Of a DNA stretch of 64,000 nucleotides, positions 38,801 through 50,700 are shown one piece after another. The translations under genes were made by a program, and so were the position numbers. The first letter of the stretch is position 1. Each line of letters begins with the position of its first letter. Origin of the DNA: Cavia porcellus. Lineage: Eukaryota; Chordata; Mammalia; Rodentia; Caviidae. The notes below the pieces were generated by a model that searched no databases, was not told where the DNA came from, and worked only from the letters and a program-made list of their open reading frames with translations. The DNA is taken from positions 310,001-374,000 of the forward strand of contig NW_026947637.1 of the NCBI RefSeq assembly GCF_034190915.1, in the 5' to 3' direction.

Positions 38801-41800
38801 GTGGTGCGCCTTGTATGGGTGTGTGTTACATTACAATCACTAGTAGGAGTGAGAAAAACATCACGGGGTGGTGCGCATTGTATGGGTGTGTGTTACATTA
38901 CATTCACTAGTAGGAGTGAGAAAAACATCACGGGGTGGTGTGAATCGGAGGGTCTGAATTAGGATAGGTATTGAGTTGCAATGTAGGAAGGAGAAAAGCA
39001 CCGCGGGGTGGTCAGCATGGGGAGGTCAGGGAACATGCAGTGGCAATGTAGGATAGGTTTCTGAAAAACATCGCGGGGTGGTGCGCATTGTATGGGTGTG
39101 TGTTACATTACATTCACGAGTAGGAGTGAGAAAAATATCACGGGGTGGTGTGAATCGGAGCATCTGAATTTAGGATAGGCAGTGAGTGGCAATGTATGAT
39201 GGAGAAAAGTACCGCAGCGTGGTGAGCATTTGGAGGTCAGGGAACATGCAGTGGCAATGTAGGATAGGTTTCTGAAAAACATCGCGGGGTGGTGCGCATT
39301 GTATGGGTGTGTGTTACATTACATTCACTAATAGGAGTGAGAAAAACATCGCGGGGTGGTGTGCATTGTTTGGGTTGTGTTTCATTACATTCACTAGTAG
39401 GAGTGAGAAAAACATCACGGGTTGGTGCGAATTGTATGGGTGTGTGTTACATTACATTCACTAGTAGGAGTGAGAAAATTATCACGGGGTGGTGTGAATC
39501 GGACGGTCTGAATTAGGATAGGCAATGAGTGGCAATTTAGGATGGAGAAAAGCAACGCGGTGTGGTCAGCATGGGGAGGTCAGGGAACATGCAGTGGCAA
39601 TGTAGGATAGTTTTCTGAAAAACATCGCGGGGTGGTGCGCATTGTATGGGTGTGTGTTACATTACATTCACTAGTAGGAGTGAGAAAAACATCACGGTGT
39701 GGTGCGCATTGTATGGGTGTGTGTTACATTACATTCACTATTAGGAGTGAGAAAAACATCACGAGGTGGTATGAATCGGAGGGTCTGAATTAGGATCGGC
39801 AGTGAGTGGCAATGTAGGATGGAGAAAAGCACCGCGGGGTGGTCAGCATGGGGAGGTCAGGGAACATGCAGTGGCACGGTAGGATAGGTTTCTGAAAAAC
39901 ATCGCGGGGTGGTGCGCATTGTATGGGTGTGTGTTACATTACATTGACTAGTAGGAGTGAGAAAAACATCACGGAGTGGTGTGAATCGGAGGGTCTGAAT
40001 TAGGATAGGCATTGAGGGGCAATGTAGGATGGAGAAAAGCACCGCGGTGTGGTCAGCAAGGGGAGGTCAGGGAACATGCAGTGGCAATGTAGGATAGTTT
40101 TCTGAAAAACATTACGGGGTGGTGCGCATTGTATGGGTGTGTGTTACATTACATTCACTAGTAGGAGTGAGAAAAACATCACGGGGTGTTGTGAATCGGA
40201 GGGTCTGAATTAGGATAGGCAGTGAGTGGCAATGTAGGATGGAGAAAAGCACCGCGGGGTGCTCAGCATGGGGATGTCAAGGAACATGCAGTGGCAATGT
40301 AGGATAGGTTTCTGAAAAACATCTCGGGTTTGTGCGCATTGTTTGGGTGCGTGTTACATTACATTAACTAGTAGGAGTGAGAAAAACATCACGGGGTGGT
40401 GTGAATCGGAGGGTCTGAATTTGGATAGGCAGTGAGTTTCAATGTAGGATCGAGAAAAGCACCGCGGGGTGGTCAGCATGGGGAGGTCAGGGAACATGCA
40501 GTGGCAATGTAGGATAGGTTTCTGAAAAACATCGCGGGGTGGTGCGCATTGTATGGGTGTGTGTTACATTACATTCACTAGTAGGAGTGAGAAAAACATT
40601 ACGAGGTGGTGTGAATCGGAGGGTCTCAATTAGGATAGGCAGTGAGTGGCAATGTAGTATGGAGAAATGCACCGCGGGGTGGTCAGCATGGGGAAGTCAG
40701 GGAACAAGCAGTGGCAATGTAGGATAGTTTTCTGAAAAATATCACGGGGTGGTGCGCATTGTATGGGTGTGTGTTACATTGCATTCACTAGTAGGAGTGA
40801 GAAAAACATCACGCGGTTGTGTGAATCGGAGGGTCTGAATTAGGATAGGCAGTGAGTGGCAATGTAGGATAGAGAAAAGCACCGCGGGGTGGTCAGCATG
40901 GGGAGGTCAGGGAACATGCAGTGGCAATGTAGGATAGGTTACTGAAAAACATCCCGGGGTGGTGCGCATTGTATGGGTGTGTGTTACATTACATTCACTA
41001 GTAGGAGTGAGAAAACATCACGTGGTGGTGTGAATCGGAGGGTCTGAATTAGGATAGGCAGTGAGTGGCAATGTAGCATGGAGAAAAGCACCGCGGGGTG
41101 GTCAGCATGGGGAGGTCAGTGAACATGCAGTGGCAATGTAGGATAGGTTTCAGAAAAACATCGCGGGGTGGTGGGCATTGTGTGGGTGTGTGTTCATTAC
41201 ATTCACTAGTAGGAGTGAGAAAAATATCACGGGGTGGTGCGCATTGTATGGGTGTGTGTTACATTACATTCACTAGTAGGAGTGAGAAAACACATCACGG
41301 GGTGGTGTGAATCGGAGGGTCTGAATTAGGTTAGGCAGTGACTGGCATTGTAGGAGGGAGAAAAGCACCGCGGGGTGGTCAGCATGGGGAGGTCAGGGAA
41401 CATGCAGTGGCAAAGTAGGATAGGATTCTGAAAAACATCACGGGGTGGTGCGCATTGTATGGGTGTGTGTTACATTACATTCACTAGTAGGAGTGAGAAA
41501 AACATCACGGGATGGTGTGAATCGGAGTTTCTGAATTAGGATAGGCAGTGAGTGGCAATGTAGGATGGAGAAATGCACCGCGGTGTGGTCAGCATGGGGA
41601 GGTCAGGGAACATGCAGTGGAAATGTAGGATAGTTTTCTGAAAAACATCGCGGGGTGGTGCGCATTGTATGGGTGTGTGTTACATTACATTCACTAGTAG
41701 GAGTGAGAAAAGCATCACGGGCTGGTACGCATTGTATGGGTGTGTGTTACATTACATTCACTAGTAGGAGTGAGAAAAACATCACGGGGTGGTGTGAATC

Positions 41801-43021
41801 GGAGGTTCTGAATTAGGATAGGCATTGAGTGGCAGTATAGGATGGAGAAAAGCACCGCGGGGTGGTCAGCATGGGGAGGTCAGGGAACATGCAGTGGCAA
41901 TTTAGGATAGGTTTCTGAAAAACAACGCGGGGTGGTGCGCATTGTATGGGTGTGTGTTACATTACATTCACTAGTAGGAGTGAGAAAAACATCACGGTGT
42001 GGTGCGCATTGTATGGGTGTGTGTTACATTACATTCACTAGTAGGAGTGAGAAATACATCACGGGGTGGTGTGAATCGGAGGGTCTGAATTAGGATAGGC
42101 AGTGAGTGGCAATGTAGGATGGAGAAAAGCACCACGGGGTGGTAAGCATGGGGAGGTCACGGAACATGCAGTGGCAATGTAGGATAGGTTTCTGAAAAAC
42201 ATCGCGGGGTGGTGCGCATTGTATGCGTGTGTGTTACATTACATTCTCTAGTAGGAGTGAGAAAAACATCGCGGGGTGGTGCGCATTGTATGGGTGTGTG
42301 TTACATTATATTCACTAGTAGGAGTGAGAAAAACATAACGGGGTGGTGCGCATTGTATGGGTGTGTGTTACATTACATTCAGTAGTAAGAGTGAGAAAAA
42401 CATCATGAGGTGTTGTGAATCGGAGGGGCTCAATTAGGATCGGCAGTGAGTGGCAATGTTGGATAGAGAAAAGCACCGCGGGGTGGTCAGCATGGGGAGG
42501 TCAGGGAACATGCAGTGGCCATGTAGGATAGGTTTCTGAAAAACATCGCGGGGTGGTGCGCATTGTATGAGTGTGTGTTACATTACATTCACTAGTAGGA
42601 TTGAGAAAAACATCACGGGGTGGAGTGAATCGGAGGGTCTGAATTAGGATAGGCAGTGAGTGGCAATGTAGGATGGAGAAAGGCACAACGGGGTGGTCAG
42701 CATTGGGAGGTCAGGGAACACGCAGTGGCAATGTAGGATAGGTTTCTGAAAAACATCGCGGGGTGGTGCACATTGTATGGGTGTGTGTTACATAACATTC
42801 ACTAGTAGGAGTGAGAAAAACATCACGGGGTGGTGTGAATCGGAGTTTCTGAATTAGGATAGGCAGTGAGTGGCAATGTAGGATGGAGAAAAGCACCACG
42901 TGGTGGTCAGGATGGGGAGGTCAGGGAACATGCAGTGGCAATGTAGGATAGGATTCTGAAAAACATCACGGGGTGGTGCGCATTGTATGTTTGTGTGTTA
43001 CATTACATTCACTAGTAGGAG
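32836..43021 (+). repeat. 10,186-bp tandem duplication, copy 2
   Basis: This block is nearly identical to copy 1. Differences I can see include ggttgtcag near 33335, gcgggttgg near 34790, atcgcggtgtgg near 38795, gtttgggtt in place of gtttcggtt near 39370, gtgcgtg near 40350 and gtgttacatt in place of gtgtaacatt near 41955. The copies are distinguishable but very close, so the duplication is recent or kept homogeneous. The match fails after about 43021, where the next B lacks the gtgggaatcgg start. Confidence 0.93.
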
Positions 43022-43241
43022 TGAGAAAAACATCACGGGGTGGTGTGAATCGGAGGGTCTGAATTAGGATAGGCAGTGAGTGGCAATGTAGGATGGAGAA
43101 AAGCACCGCGTGGTGGTCATCATGGGGAGGTCAGGGAACATGCAGTGGCAATGTAGGATAGGTTACTGAAAAAACATTGCGGGGTGGTGCGCATTGTATG
43201 GGTGTGTGTTACATTACATTCACTAGTAGGAGTGAGAAAAA
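39690..43241 (+). repeat. 3,552-bp segment, source copy
   Basis: This is the terminal part of the second 10,186-bp copy, extending slightly past its end. It reappears immediately to the right at +3,552. Landmarks are cacggtgtgg near 39694 and 43246, gcacggtagg with cattgactag, the gtgctcagc C module, gatttggatagg with gagtttcaatg, and the cattacgagg A module. The left breakpoint lies between about 39630 and 39690. Confidence 0.82.
42413..42832 (+). repeat. Marker cassette, copy 6
   Basis: Same cassette, at +10,186 from copy 5 and sharing its ttgtgaatcgg, aggggctc and atgagtgtgtg variants. It keeps aaaaacatcgcgg in the second C. Confidence 0.9.
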
Positions 43242-44043
43242 CATCACGGTGTGGTGCGCATTGTATGGGTGTGTGTTACATTACATTCACTAGTAGGAGT
43301 GAGAAAAACCTCACGAGGTGGTATGAATCGGAGGGTCTGAATTAGGATCGGCAGTGAGTGGCAATGTAGGATGGAGAAAAGCACCGCGGGGTGGTCAGCA
43401 TGGGGAGGTCAGGGAACATGCAGTGGCACGGTAGGATAGGTTTCTGAAAAACATCGCGGGGTGGTGCGCATTGTATGGGTGTGTGTTACATTACATTGAC
43501 TAGTAGGAGTGAGAAAAACATCACGGAGTGGTGTGAATCGGAGGGTCTGAATTAGGATAGGCATTGAGGGGCAATGTAGGATGGAGAAAAGCACCGCGGG
43601 GTGGTCAGCAAGGGGAGGTCAGGGAACATGCAGTGGCAATGTAGGATAGTTTTCTGAAAAACATCACGGGGTGGTGCGCATTGTATGGGTGTGTGTTACA
43701 TTACATTCACTAGTAGGAGTGAGAAAAACATCACGGGGTGTTCTGAATCGGAGGGTCTGAATTAGGATAGGCAGTGAGTGGCAATGTAGGATGGAGAAAA
43801 GCACCGCGGGGTGCTCAGCATGGGGAGGTCAAGGAACATGCAGTGGCAATGTAGGATAGGTTTCTGAAAAACATCTCGGGTTTGTGCGCATTGTTTGGGT
43901 GTGTGTTACATTACATTCACTAGTAGGAGTGAGAAAAACATCACGGGGTGGTGTGAATCGGAGGGTCTGAATTTGGATAGGCAGTGAGTTTCAATGTAGG
44001 ATCGAGAAAAGCACCGCGGGGTGGTCAGCATGGGGAGGTCAGG

Positions 44044-45434
44044 GAACATGCGGTGGCAATGTAGGATAGGTTTCTGAAAAACATCGCGGGGTGGTGCGCA
44101 TTGTATGGGTGTGTGTTACATTACATTCACTAGTAGGAGTGAGAAAAACATTACGAGGTGGTGTGAATCGGAGGGTCTCAATTAGGATAGGCAGTGAGTG
44201 GCAATGTAGTATGGAGAAATGCACCGTGGGGTGGTCAGCATGGGGAAGTCAGGGAACAAGCAGTGGCAATGTAGGATAGTTTTCTGAAAAATATCACGGG
44301 GTGGTGCGCATTGTATGGGTGTGTGTTACATTGCATTCACTAGTAGGAGTGAGAAAAACATCACGCGGTTGTGTGAATCGGAGGGTCTGAATTAGGATAG
44401 GCAGTGAGTGGCAATGTAGGATAGAGAAAAGCACTCGGGGTGGTCAGCATGGGGAGGTCAGGGAACATGCAGTGGCAATGTAGGATAGGTTACTGAAAAA
44501 CATCCCGGGGTGGTGCGCATTGTATGGGTGTGTGTTACATTACATTCACTAGTAGGAGTGAGAAAAACATCACGTGGTGGTGTGAATCGGAGGGTCTGAA
44601 TTAGGATAGGCAGTGAGTGGCAATGTAGGATGGAGAAAAGCACCGCGGGGTGGTCAGCATGGGGAGGTCAGTGAACATGCAGTGGCAATGTAGGATAGGT
44701 TTCAGAAAAACATCGCGGGGTGGTGGGCATTGTGTGGGTGTGTGTTCATTACATTCACTAGTAGGAGTGAGAAAAACATCACGGGGTGGTGCGCATTGTA
44801 TGGGTGTGTGTTACATTACATTCACTAGTAGGAGTGAGAAAACACATCACGGGGTGGTGTGAATCGGAGGGTCTGAATTAGGTTAGGCAGTGACTGGCAT
44901 TGTAGGAGGGAGAAAAGCACCGAGGGTGGTCAGCATGGGGAGGTCAGGGAACATGCAGTGGCAAAGTAGGATGGATTCTGAAAAACATCACGGGGTGGTG
45001 CGCATTGTATGGGTGTGTGTTACATTACATTCACTAGTAGGAGTGAGAAAAACATCACGGGATGGTGTGAATCGGAGTTTCTGAATTAGGATAGGCAGTG
45101 AGTGGCAATGTAGGATGGAGAAAAGCACCGCGGTGTGGTCAGCATGGGGAGGTCAGGGAACATGCAGTGGAAATGTAGGATAGTTTTCTGAAAAACATCG
45201 CGGGGTGGTGCGCATCGTATGGGTGTGTGTTACATTACATTCACTAGTAGGAGTGAGAAAAGCATCACGGGCTGGTACGCATTGTATGGGTGTGTGTTAC
45301 ATTACATTCACTAGTAGGAGTGAGAAAAACATCACGGGGTGGTGTGAATCGGAGGTTCTGAATTAGGATAGGCATTGAGTGGCAATATAGGATGGAGAAA
45401 AGCACCGCGGGGTGGTCAGCATGGGGAGGTCAGG
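44044..45434 (+). repeat. 1,391-bp tandem duplication, copy 1
   Basis: This segment contains six composite units (four with one A, two with two A). Diagnostic variants are a C module with catgcggtggc, a shortened B end gcactcggggtg, an A variant gtgggcattgtgtggg, an A-run variant gaaaacacatcac, a short C with gtaggatggattctg, and gcgcatcgtatggg. The 1,391 bp equals 4 x 210 + 2 x 277 minus 3 bp of small indels. Confidence 0.92.
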
Positions 45435-46825
45435 GAACATGCGGTGGCAATGTAGGATAGGTTTCTGAAAAACATCGCGGGGTGGTGCGCATTGTATGGG
45501 TGTGTGTTACATTACATTCACTAGTAGGAGTGAGAAAAACATTACGAGGTGGTGTGAATCGGAGGGTCTCAATTAGGATAGGCAGTGAGTGGCAATGTAG
45601 TATGGAGAAATGCACCGTGGGGTGGTCAGCATGGGGAAGTCAGGGAACAAGCAGTGGCAATGTAGGATAGTTTTCTGAAAAATATCACGGGGTGGTGCGC
45701 ATTGTATGGGTGTGTGTTACATTGCATTCACTAGTAGGAGTGAGAAAAACATCACGCGGTTGTGTGAATCGGAGGGTCTGAATTAGGATAGGCAGTGAGT
45801 GGCAATGTAGGATAGAGAAAAGCACTCGGGGTGGTCAGCATGGGGAGGTCAGGGAACATGCAGTGGCAATGTAGGATAGGTTACTGAAAAACATCCCGGG
45901 GTGGTGCGCATTGTATGGGTGTGTGTTACATTACATTCACTAGTAGGAGTGAGAAAAACATCACGTGGTGGTGTGAATCGGAGGGTCTGAATTAGGATAG
46001 GCAGTGAGTGGCAATGTAGGATGGAGAAAAGCACCGCGGGGTGGTCAGCATGGGGAGGTCAGTGAACATGCAGTGGCAATGTAGGATAGGTTTCAGAAAA
46101 ACATCGCGGGGTGGTGGGCATTGTGTGGGTGTGTGTTCATTACATTCACTAGTAGGAGTGAGAAAAACATCACGGGGTGGTGCGCATTGTATGGGTGTGT
46201 GTTACATTACATTCACTAGTAGGAGTGAGAAAACACATCACGGGGTGGTGTGAATCGGAGGGTCTGAATTAGGTTAGGCAGTGACTGGCATTGTAGGAGG
46301 GAGAAAAGCACCGAGGGTGGTCAGCATGGGGAGGTCAGGGAACATGCAGTGGCAAAGTAGGATGGATTCTGAAAAACATCACGGGGTGGTGCGCATTGTA
46401 TGGGTGTGTGTTACATTACATTCACTAGTAGGAGTGAGAAAAACATCACGGGATGGTGTGAATCGGAGTTTCTGAATTAGGATAGGCAGTGAGTGGCAAT
46501 GTAGGATGGAGAAAAGCACCGCGGTGTGGTCAGCATGGGGAGGTCAGGGAACATGCAGTGGAAATGTAGGATAGTTTTCTGAAAAACATCGCGGGGTGGT
46601 GCGCATCGTATGGGTGTGTGTTACATTACATTCACTAGTAGGAGTGAGAAAAGCATCACGGGCTGGTACGCATTGTATGGGTGTGTGTTACATTACATTC
46701 ACTAGTAGGAGTGAGAAAAACATCACGGGGTGGTGTGAATCGGAGGTTCTGAATTAGGATAGGTATTGAGTGGCAATATAGGATGGAGAAAAGCACCGCG
46801 GGGTGGTCAGCATGGGGAGGTCAGG
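45435..46825 (+). repeat. 1,391-bp tandem duplication, copy 2
   Basis: This segment appears identical to 44044-45434 across almost its whole length, including every private indel. The one difference I noticed is aggtattgag near 46761 against aggcattgag near 45371. It is therefore probably the youngest duplication in the window. After it, the C module returns to catgcagtggc, which marks the right-hand junction. Confidence 0.92.
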
Positions 46826-47353
46826 GAACATGCAGTGGCAATGTAGGATAGGTTTCTGAAAAACAACGCGGGGTGGTGCGCATTGTATGGGTGTGTGTTA
46901 CATTACATTCACTAGTAGGAGTGAGAAAAACATCACGGTGTGGTGCGCATTGTATGGGTGTGTGTTACATTACATTCACTACTAGGAGTGAGAAATACAT
47001 CACGGGGTGGTGTGAATCGGAGGGTCTGAATTAGGATAGGCAGTGAGTGGCAATGTAGGATGGAGAAAAGCACCGCGGGGTGGTAAGCATGGGGAGGTCA
47101 CGGAACATGCAGTGGCAATGTAGGATAGGTTTCTGAAAAACATCGCGGGGTGGTGCGCATTGTATGCGTGTGTGTTACATTACATTCTCTAGTAGGAGTG
47201 AGAAAAACATCGCGGGGTGGTGCGCATTGTATGGGTGTGTGTTACATTATATTCACTAGTAGGAGTGAGAAAAACATAACGGGGTGGTGCGCATTGTATG
47301 GGTGTGTGTTACATTACATTCAGTAGTATGAGTGAGAAAAACATCACGAGGTG

Positions 47354-47773
47354 GTGTGAATCGGAGGGGCTCAATTAGGATCGGCAGTGAGTGGCAATGT
47401 TGGATAGAGAAAAGCACCGCGGGTTGGTCAGCATGGGGAGGTCAGGGAACATGCAGTGGCCATGTAGGATAGGTTTCTGAAAAACATCGCGGGGTGGTGC
47501 GCATTGTATGAGTGTGTGTTACATTACATTCACTAGTAGGATAGAGAAAAACATCACGGGGTGGAGTGAATCGGAGGGTCTGAATTAGGATAGGCAGTGA
47601 GTGGCAATGTAGGATGGAGAAAGGCACAACGGGGTGGTCAGCATTGGGAGGTCAGGGAACACGCAGTGGCAATGTAGGATAGGTTTCTGAAAAACATCGC
47701 GGGGTGGTGCACATTGTATGGGTGTGAGTTACATAACATTCACTAGTAGGAGTGAGAAAAACATCACGGGGTG
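47354..47773 (+). repeat. Marker cassette, copy 7
   Basis: Same cassette, with aggggctc, a gcgggttgg end to the first B, aggatagag in the middle A and gtgtgagttac in the last A. It lies at the start of the 10,393-bp unit. Confidence 0.9.
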
Positions 47774-50700
47774 GTGTGAATCGGAGTTTCTGAATTAGGA
47801 TAGGCAGTGAGTGGCAATGTGGGATGGAGAAAAGCACCACGTGGTGGTCAGGATGGGGAGGTCAGGGAACATGCAGTGGCAATGTAGGATAGGATTCTGA
47901 AAAACATCACGGGGTGGTGCGCATTGTATGGGTGTGTGTTACATTACATTCACTAGTAGGAGTGAGAAAAACATCACGGGGTGGTGTGAATCGGAGGGTC
48001 TGAATTAGGATAGGCAGTGAGTGGCAATGTAGGATGGAGAAAAGCACCGCGTGGTGGTCATCATGGGGAGGTCAGGGAACATGCAGTGGCAATGTAGGAT
48101 AGGTTACTGAAAAAACATCGCGGGGTGGTGCGCATTGTATGGGTGTGTGTTACATTACATTCACTAGTAGGAGTGAGAAAAACATCACGGGGTGGTGTGC
48201 ATTGTATGGGTGTGTGTTACATTACATTCACTAGTAGGAGTGAGAAAAACATCGCGGGGTGGTGTGAATCGGAGGGTCTGAATTAGGATAGGCAGTGAGT
48301 GGCAATGTAGGATGCAGAAAAGCACTGCGGTGTGGTCACCATGGGGAGGTCAGGGAACATGCAGTGGCAATGTAGGACAGGTTTCTGAAAAACATCGCGG
48401 GGTGGTGTACATTGTATGGGTGTGTGTTACATTACATTCACTAGTAGGAGTGAGAAATACATCACGTGGTGGTGCACATTGTATGGGTGTGTGTTACATT
48501 ACATTCACTAGTAGGAGTGAGAAAAACATCACGGGGTGGTGCGCATTGTATGGGTGTGTGTTACATTATATTCACTAGTAGGAGTGAGAAAAACATCACG
48601 GGGTGGTGTTAATCGGAGTTTCTGAATTAGGATAGGCAGTGAGTGGCAATGTAGGATGGATAAAAGCACCACGTGGTGGTCAGCATGGGGAGGTCATGGA
48701 ACATGCAGTGGCAATGTAGGATAGGTTTCTGAAAAACATCGCGGGGTGGTGCGCATTGTATGGGTGTGTGTTACCTTACATTCACTAGTAGGAGTGAGAA
48801 AAACATCACGGGGTGGTGCGCATTGTATGGGTGTGTGTTACATTACAATCACTAGTAGGAGTGAGAAAAACATCACGGGGTGGTGTGCATTGTATGGGTG
48901 TGTGTTACATTACATTCACTAGTAGGAGTGAGAAAAACATCACGGGGTGGTGCGCATTGTATGGGTGTGTGTTACATTACATTCACTAGTAGGAGTGAGA
49001 AAAACATCACGATGTGGTGTGAATCGGAGGGTCTGAATCAGAATAGGCAGTGACAGGCAATGTTGGATGGAGAAAAGCACCGCGGGGTGGTCAGCATGGG
49101 GAGGTCAGGGAACATGCAGTGGCAATGTAGGATAGGTTTCTGAAAAACATCGCGGGGTGGTGCGCATTGTATGGGTGTGTGTTACATTACATTCACTAGT
49201 AGGAGTGAGAAAAACATCACGGGGTTGTGCGGATTGTATGCGTGTGTGTTACATTACATTCACTAGTAGGAGTGAGAAAAACATCACGGGGTGGTGCGCA
49301 TTGTATCGGTGTGTTTTACATTACATTCACTAGTAGGAGTGAGAAAAACATCATGGGGTGGTGTGAATCGGAGGGTCTGAAATAGGATAGGCAGTGAGTG
49401 CCAATGTAGGATGGAGGAAAGCACCGCGGTGTGGTCAGCATGGGGAGGTCAGGGAACATGCAGTGGCAAGGTAGGATAGGTTTCTGAAAAACATCGAGGG
49501 GTAGTTCGCATTTTATGGGTGTGTGTTACATTACATTCACTAGTAGGAGTGAGAAAAACATCACGGGGTGGTGTGAATCAGAGGGTCTGAATTAGGATAG
49601 GCAGTGAGTGGCAATGTAGGATGGAGAAAAGCAACGCGGGGTGGTCAGCATGGGGAGGTCAGGGAACATGCAGTGGCAATGTAGGATAGTTTTCTGAAAA
49701 ACATCGCGGGGTGGTGCGCATTGTATGGGTGTGTGTTACATTACATTCACTAGTAGGAGTGAGAAAAACATCACGAGGTGGTGTGAATCGGATCATCTGA
49801 ATTTAGGATAGGCAGTGAGTGGCAATGTAGGATGGAGAAAAGTACCGCAGCGTGGTCAGCATGGGGAGGTCAGGGAACATGCAGTGGCAATGTAGTATAG
49901 GTTTCTGAAAAACATCGCGGGGTGGTGCGCATTTTATGGGTGTGTGTTACATTACATTCACTAGTAGGAATGAGAAAAACATCGCGGGGTGGTGTGCATT
50001 GTTTGTGTTGTGTTTCATTACATTCACTAGTAGGAGTGAGAAAAACATCACGGGGTGGTACAAATTGTATGGGTGTGTGTTACATTACATTCACTAGTAG
50101 GAGTGAGAAAAATATCACAGGGTGGTGTGAATCGGACGGTCTGAATTAGGATTGGCAGTGAGTGGCAATGTAGGTTGGAGAAAAGCACCGCGGGGTGGTC
50201 AGCATGGGGAGGTCAGGAAACATGCAGTGGCAATGTAGGATAGTTTTCTGAAAAACATCGCGGGGTGGTGTGCCTTGTATGGGTGTGTGTTACATTACAT
50301 TCACTAGTAGGAGTGAGAAAAACATCACGGGGTAGTGCGCATTGTATGGGTGTGTGTTACATTACATTCACTAGTAGGAGTGAGAAAAACATCACGGGGT
50401 GGTGTGAATCGGAGGGTCTGAATTAGGATAGGTATTGAGTTGCAATGTAGGAAGGAGAAAAGCACCGCGGGGTGGTCAGCATGGGGAGGTCAGGGAACAT
50501 GCAGTGGCAATGTAGGATAGGTTTCTGAAAAACATCGCGGGGTGGTGCGCATTGTATGGGTGTGTGTTACATTACATTCACTAGTAGGAGTGAGAAAAAT
50601 ATCACGGGGTGGTGTGAATCGGAGCATCTGAATTTAGGATAGGCAGTGAGTGGCAATGTATGATGGAGAAAAGTACCGCAGCGTGGTGAGCATTTGGAGT

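Larger units (their letters stand above)
43242..47267 (+). repeat. 3,552-bp segment, second copy enlarged by an internal duplication
   Basis: This segment follows 39690 onward at +3,552 to about 45.4 kb. After an internal 1,391-bp duplication it continues at +4,941 (3,552 + 1,391 minus 2 bp of small indels) up to and past the marker cassette at 47354. It differs from its source at more sites than the two 10,186-bp copies differ from each other (cctcacgagg, ttctgaatcgg, gaggtcaagg, attcactag for attaactag). Confidence 0.82.
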
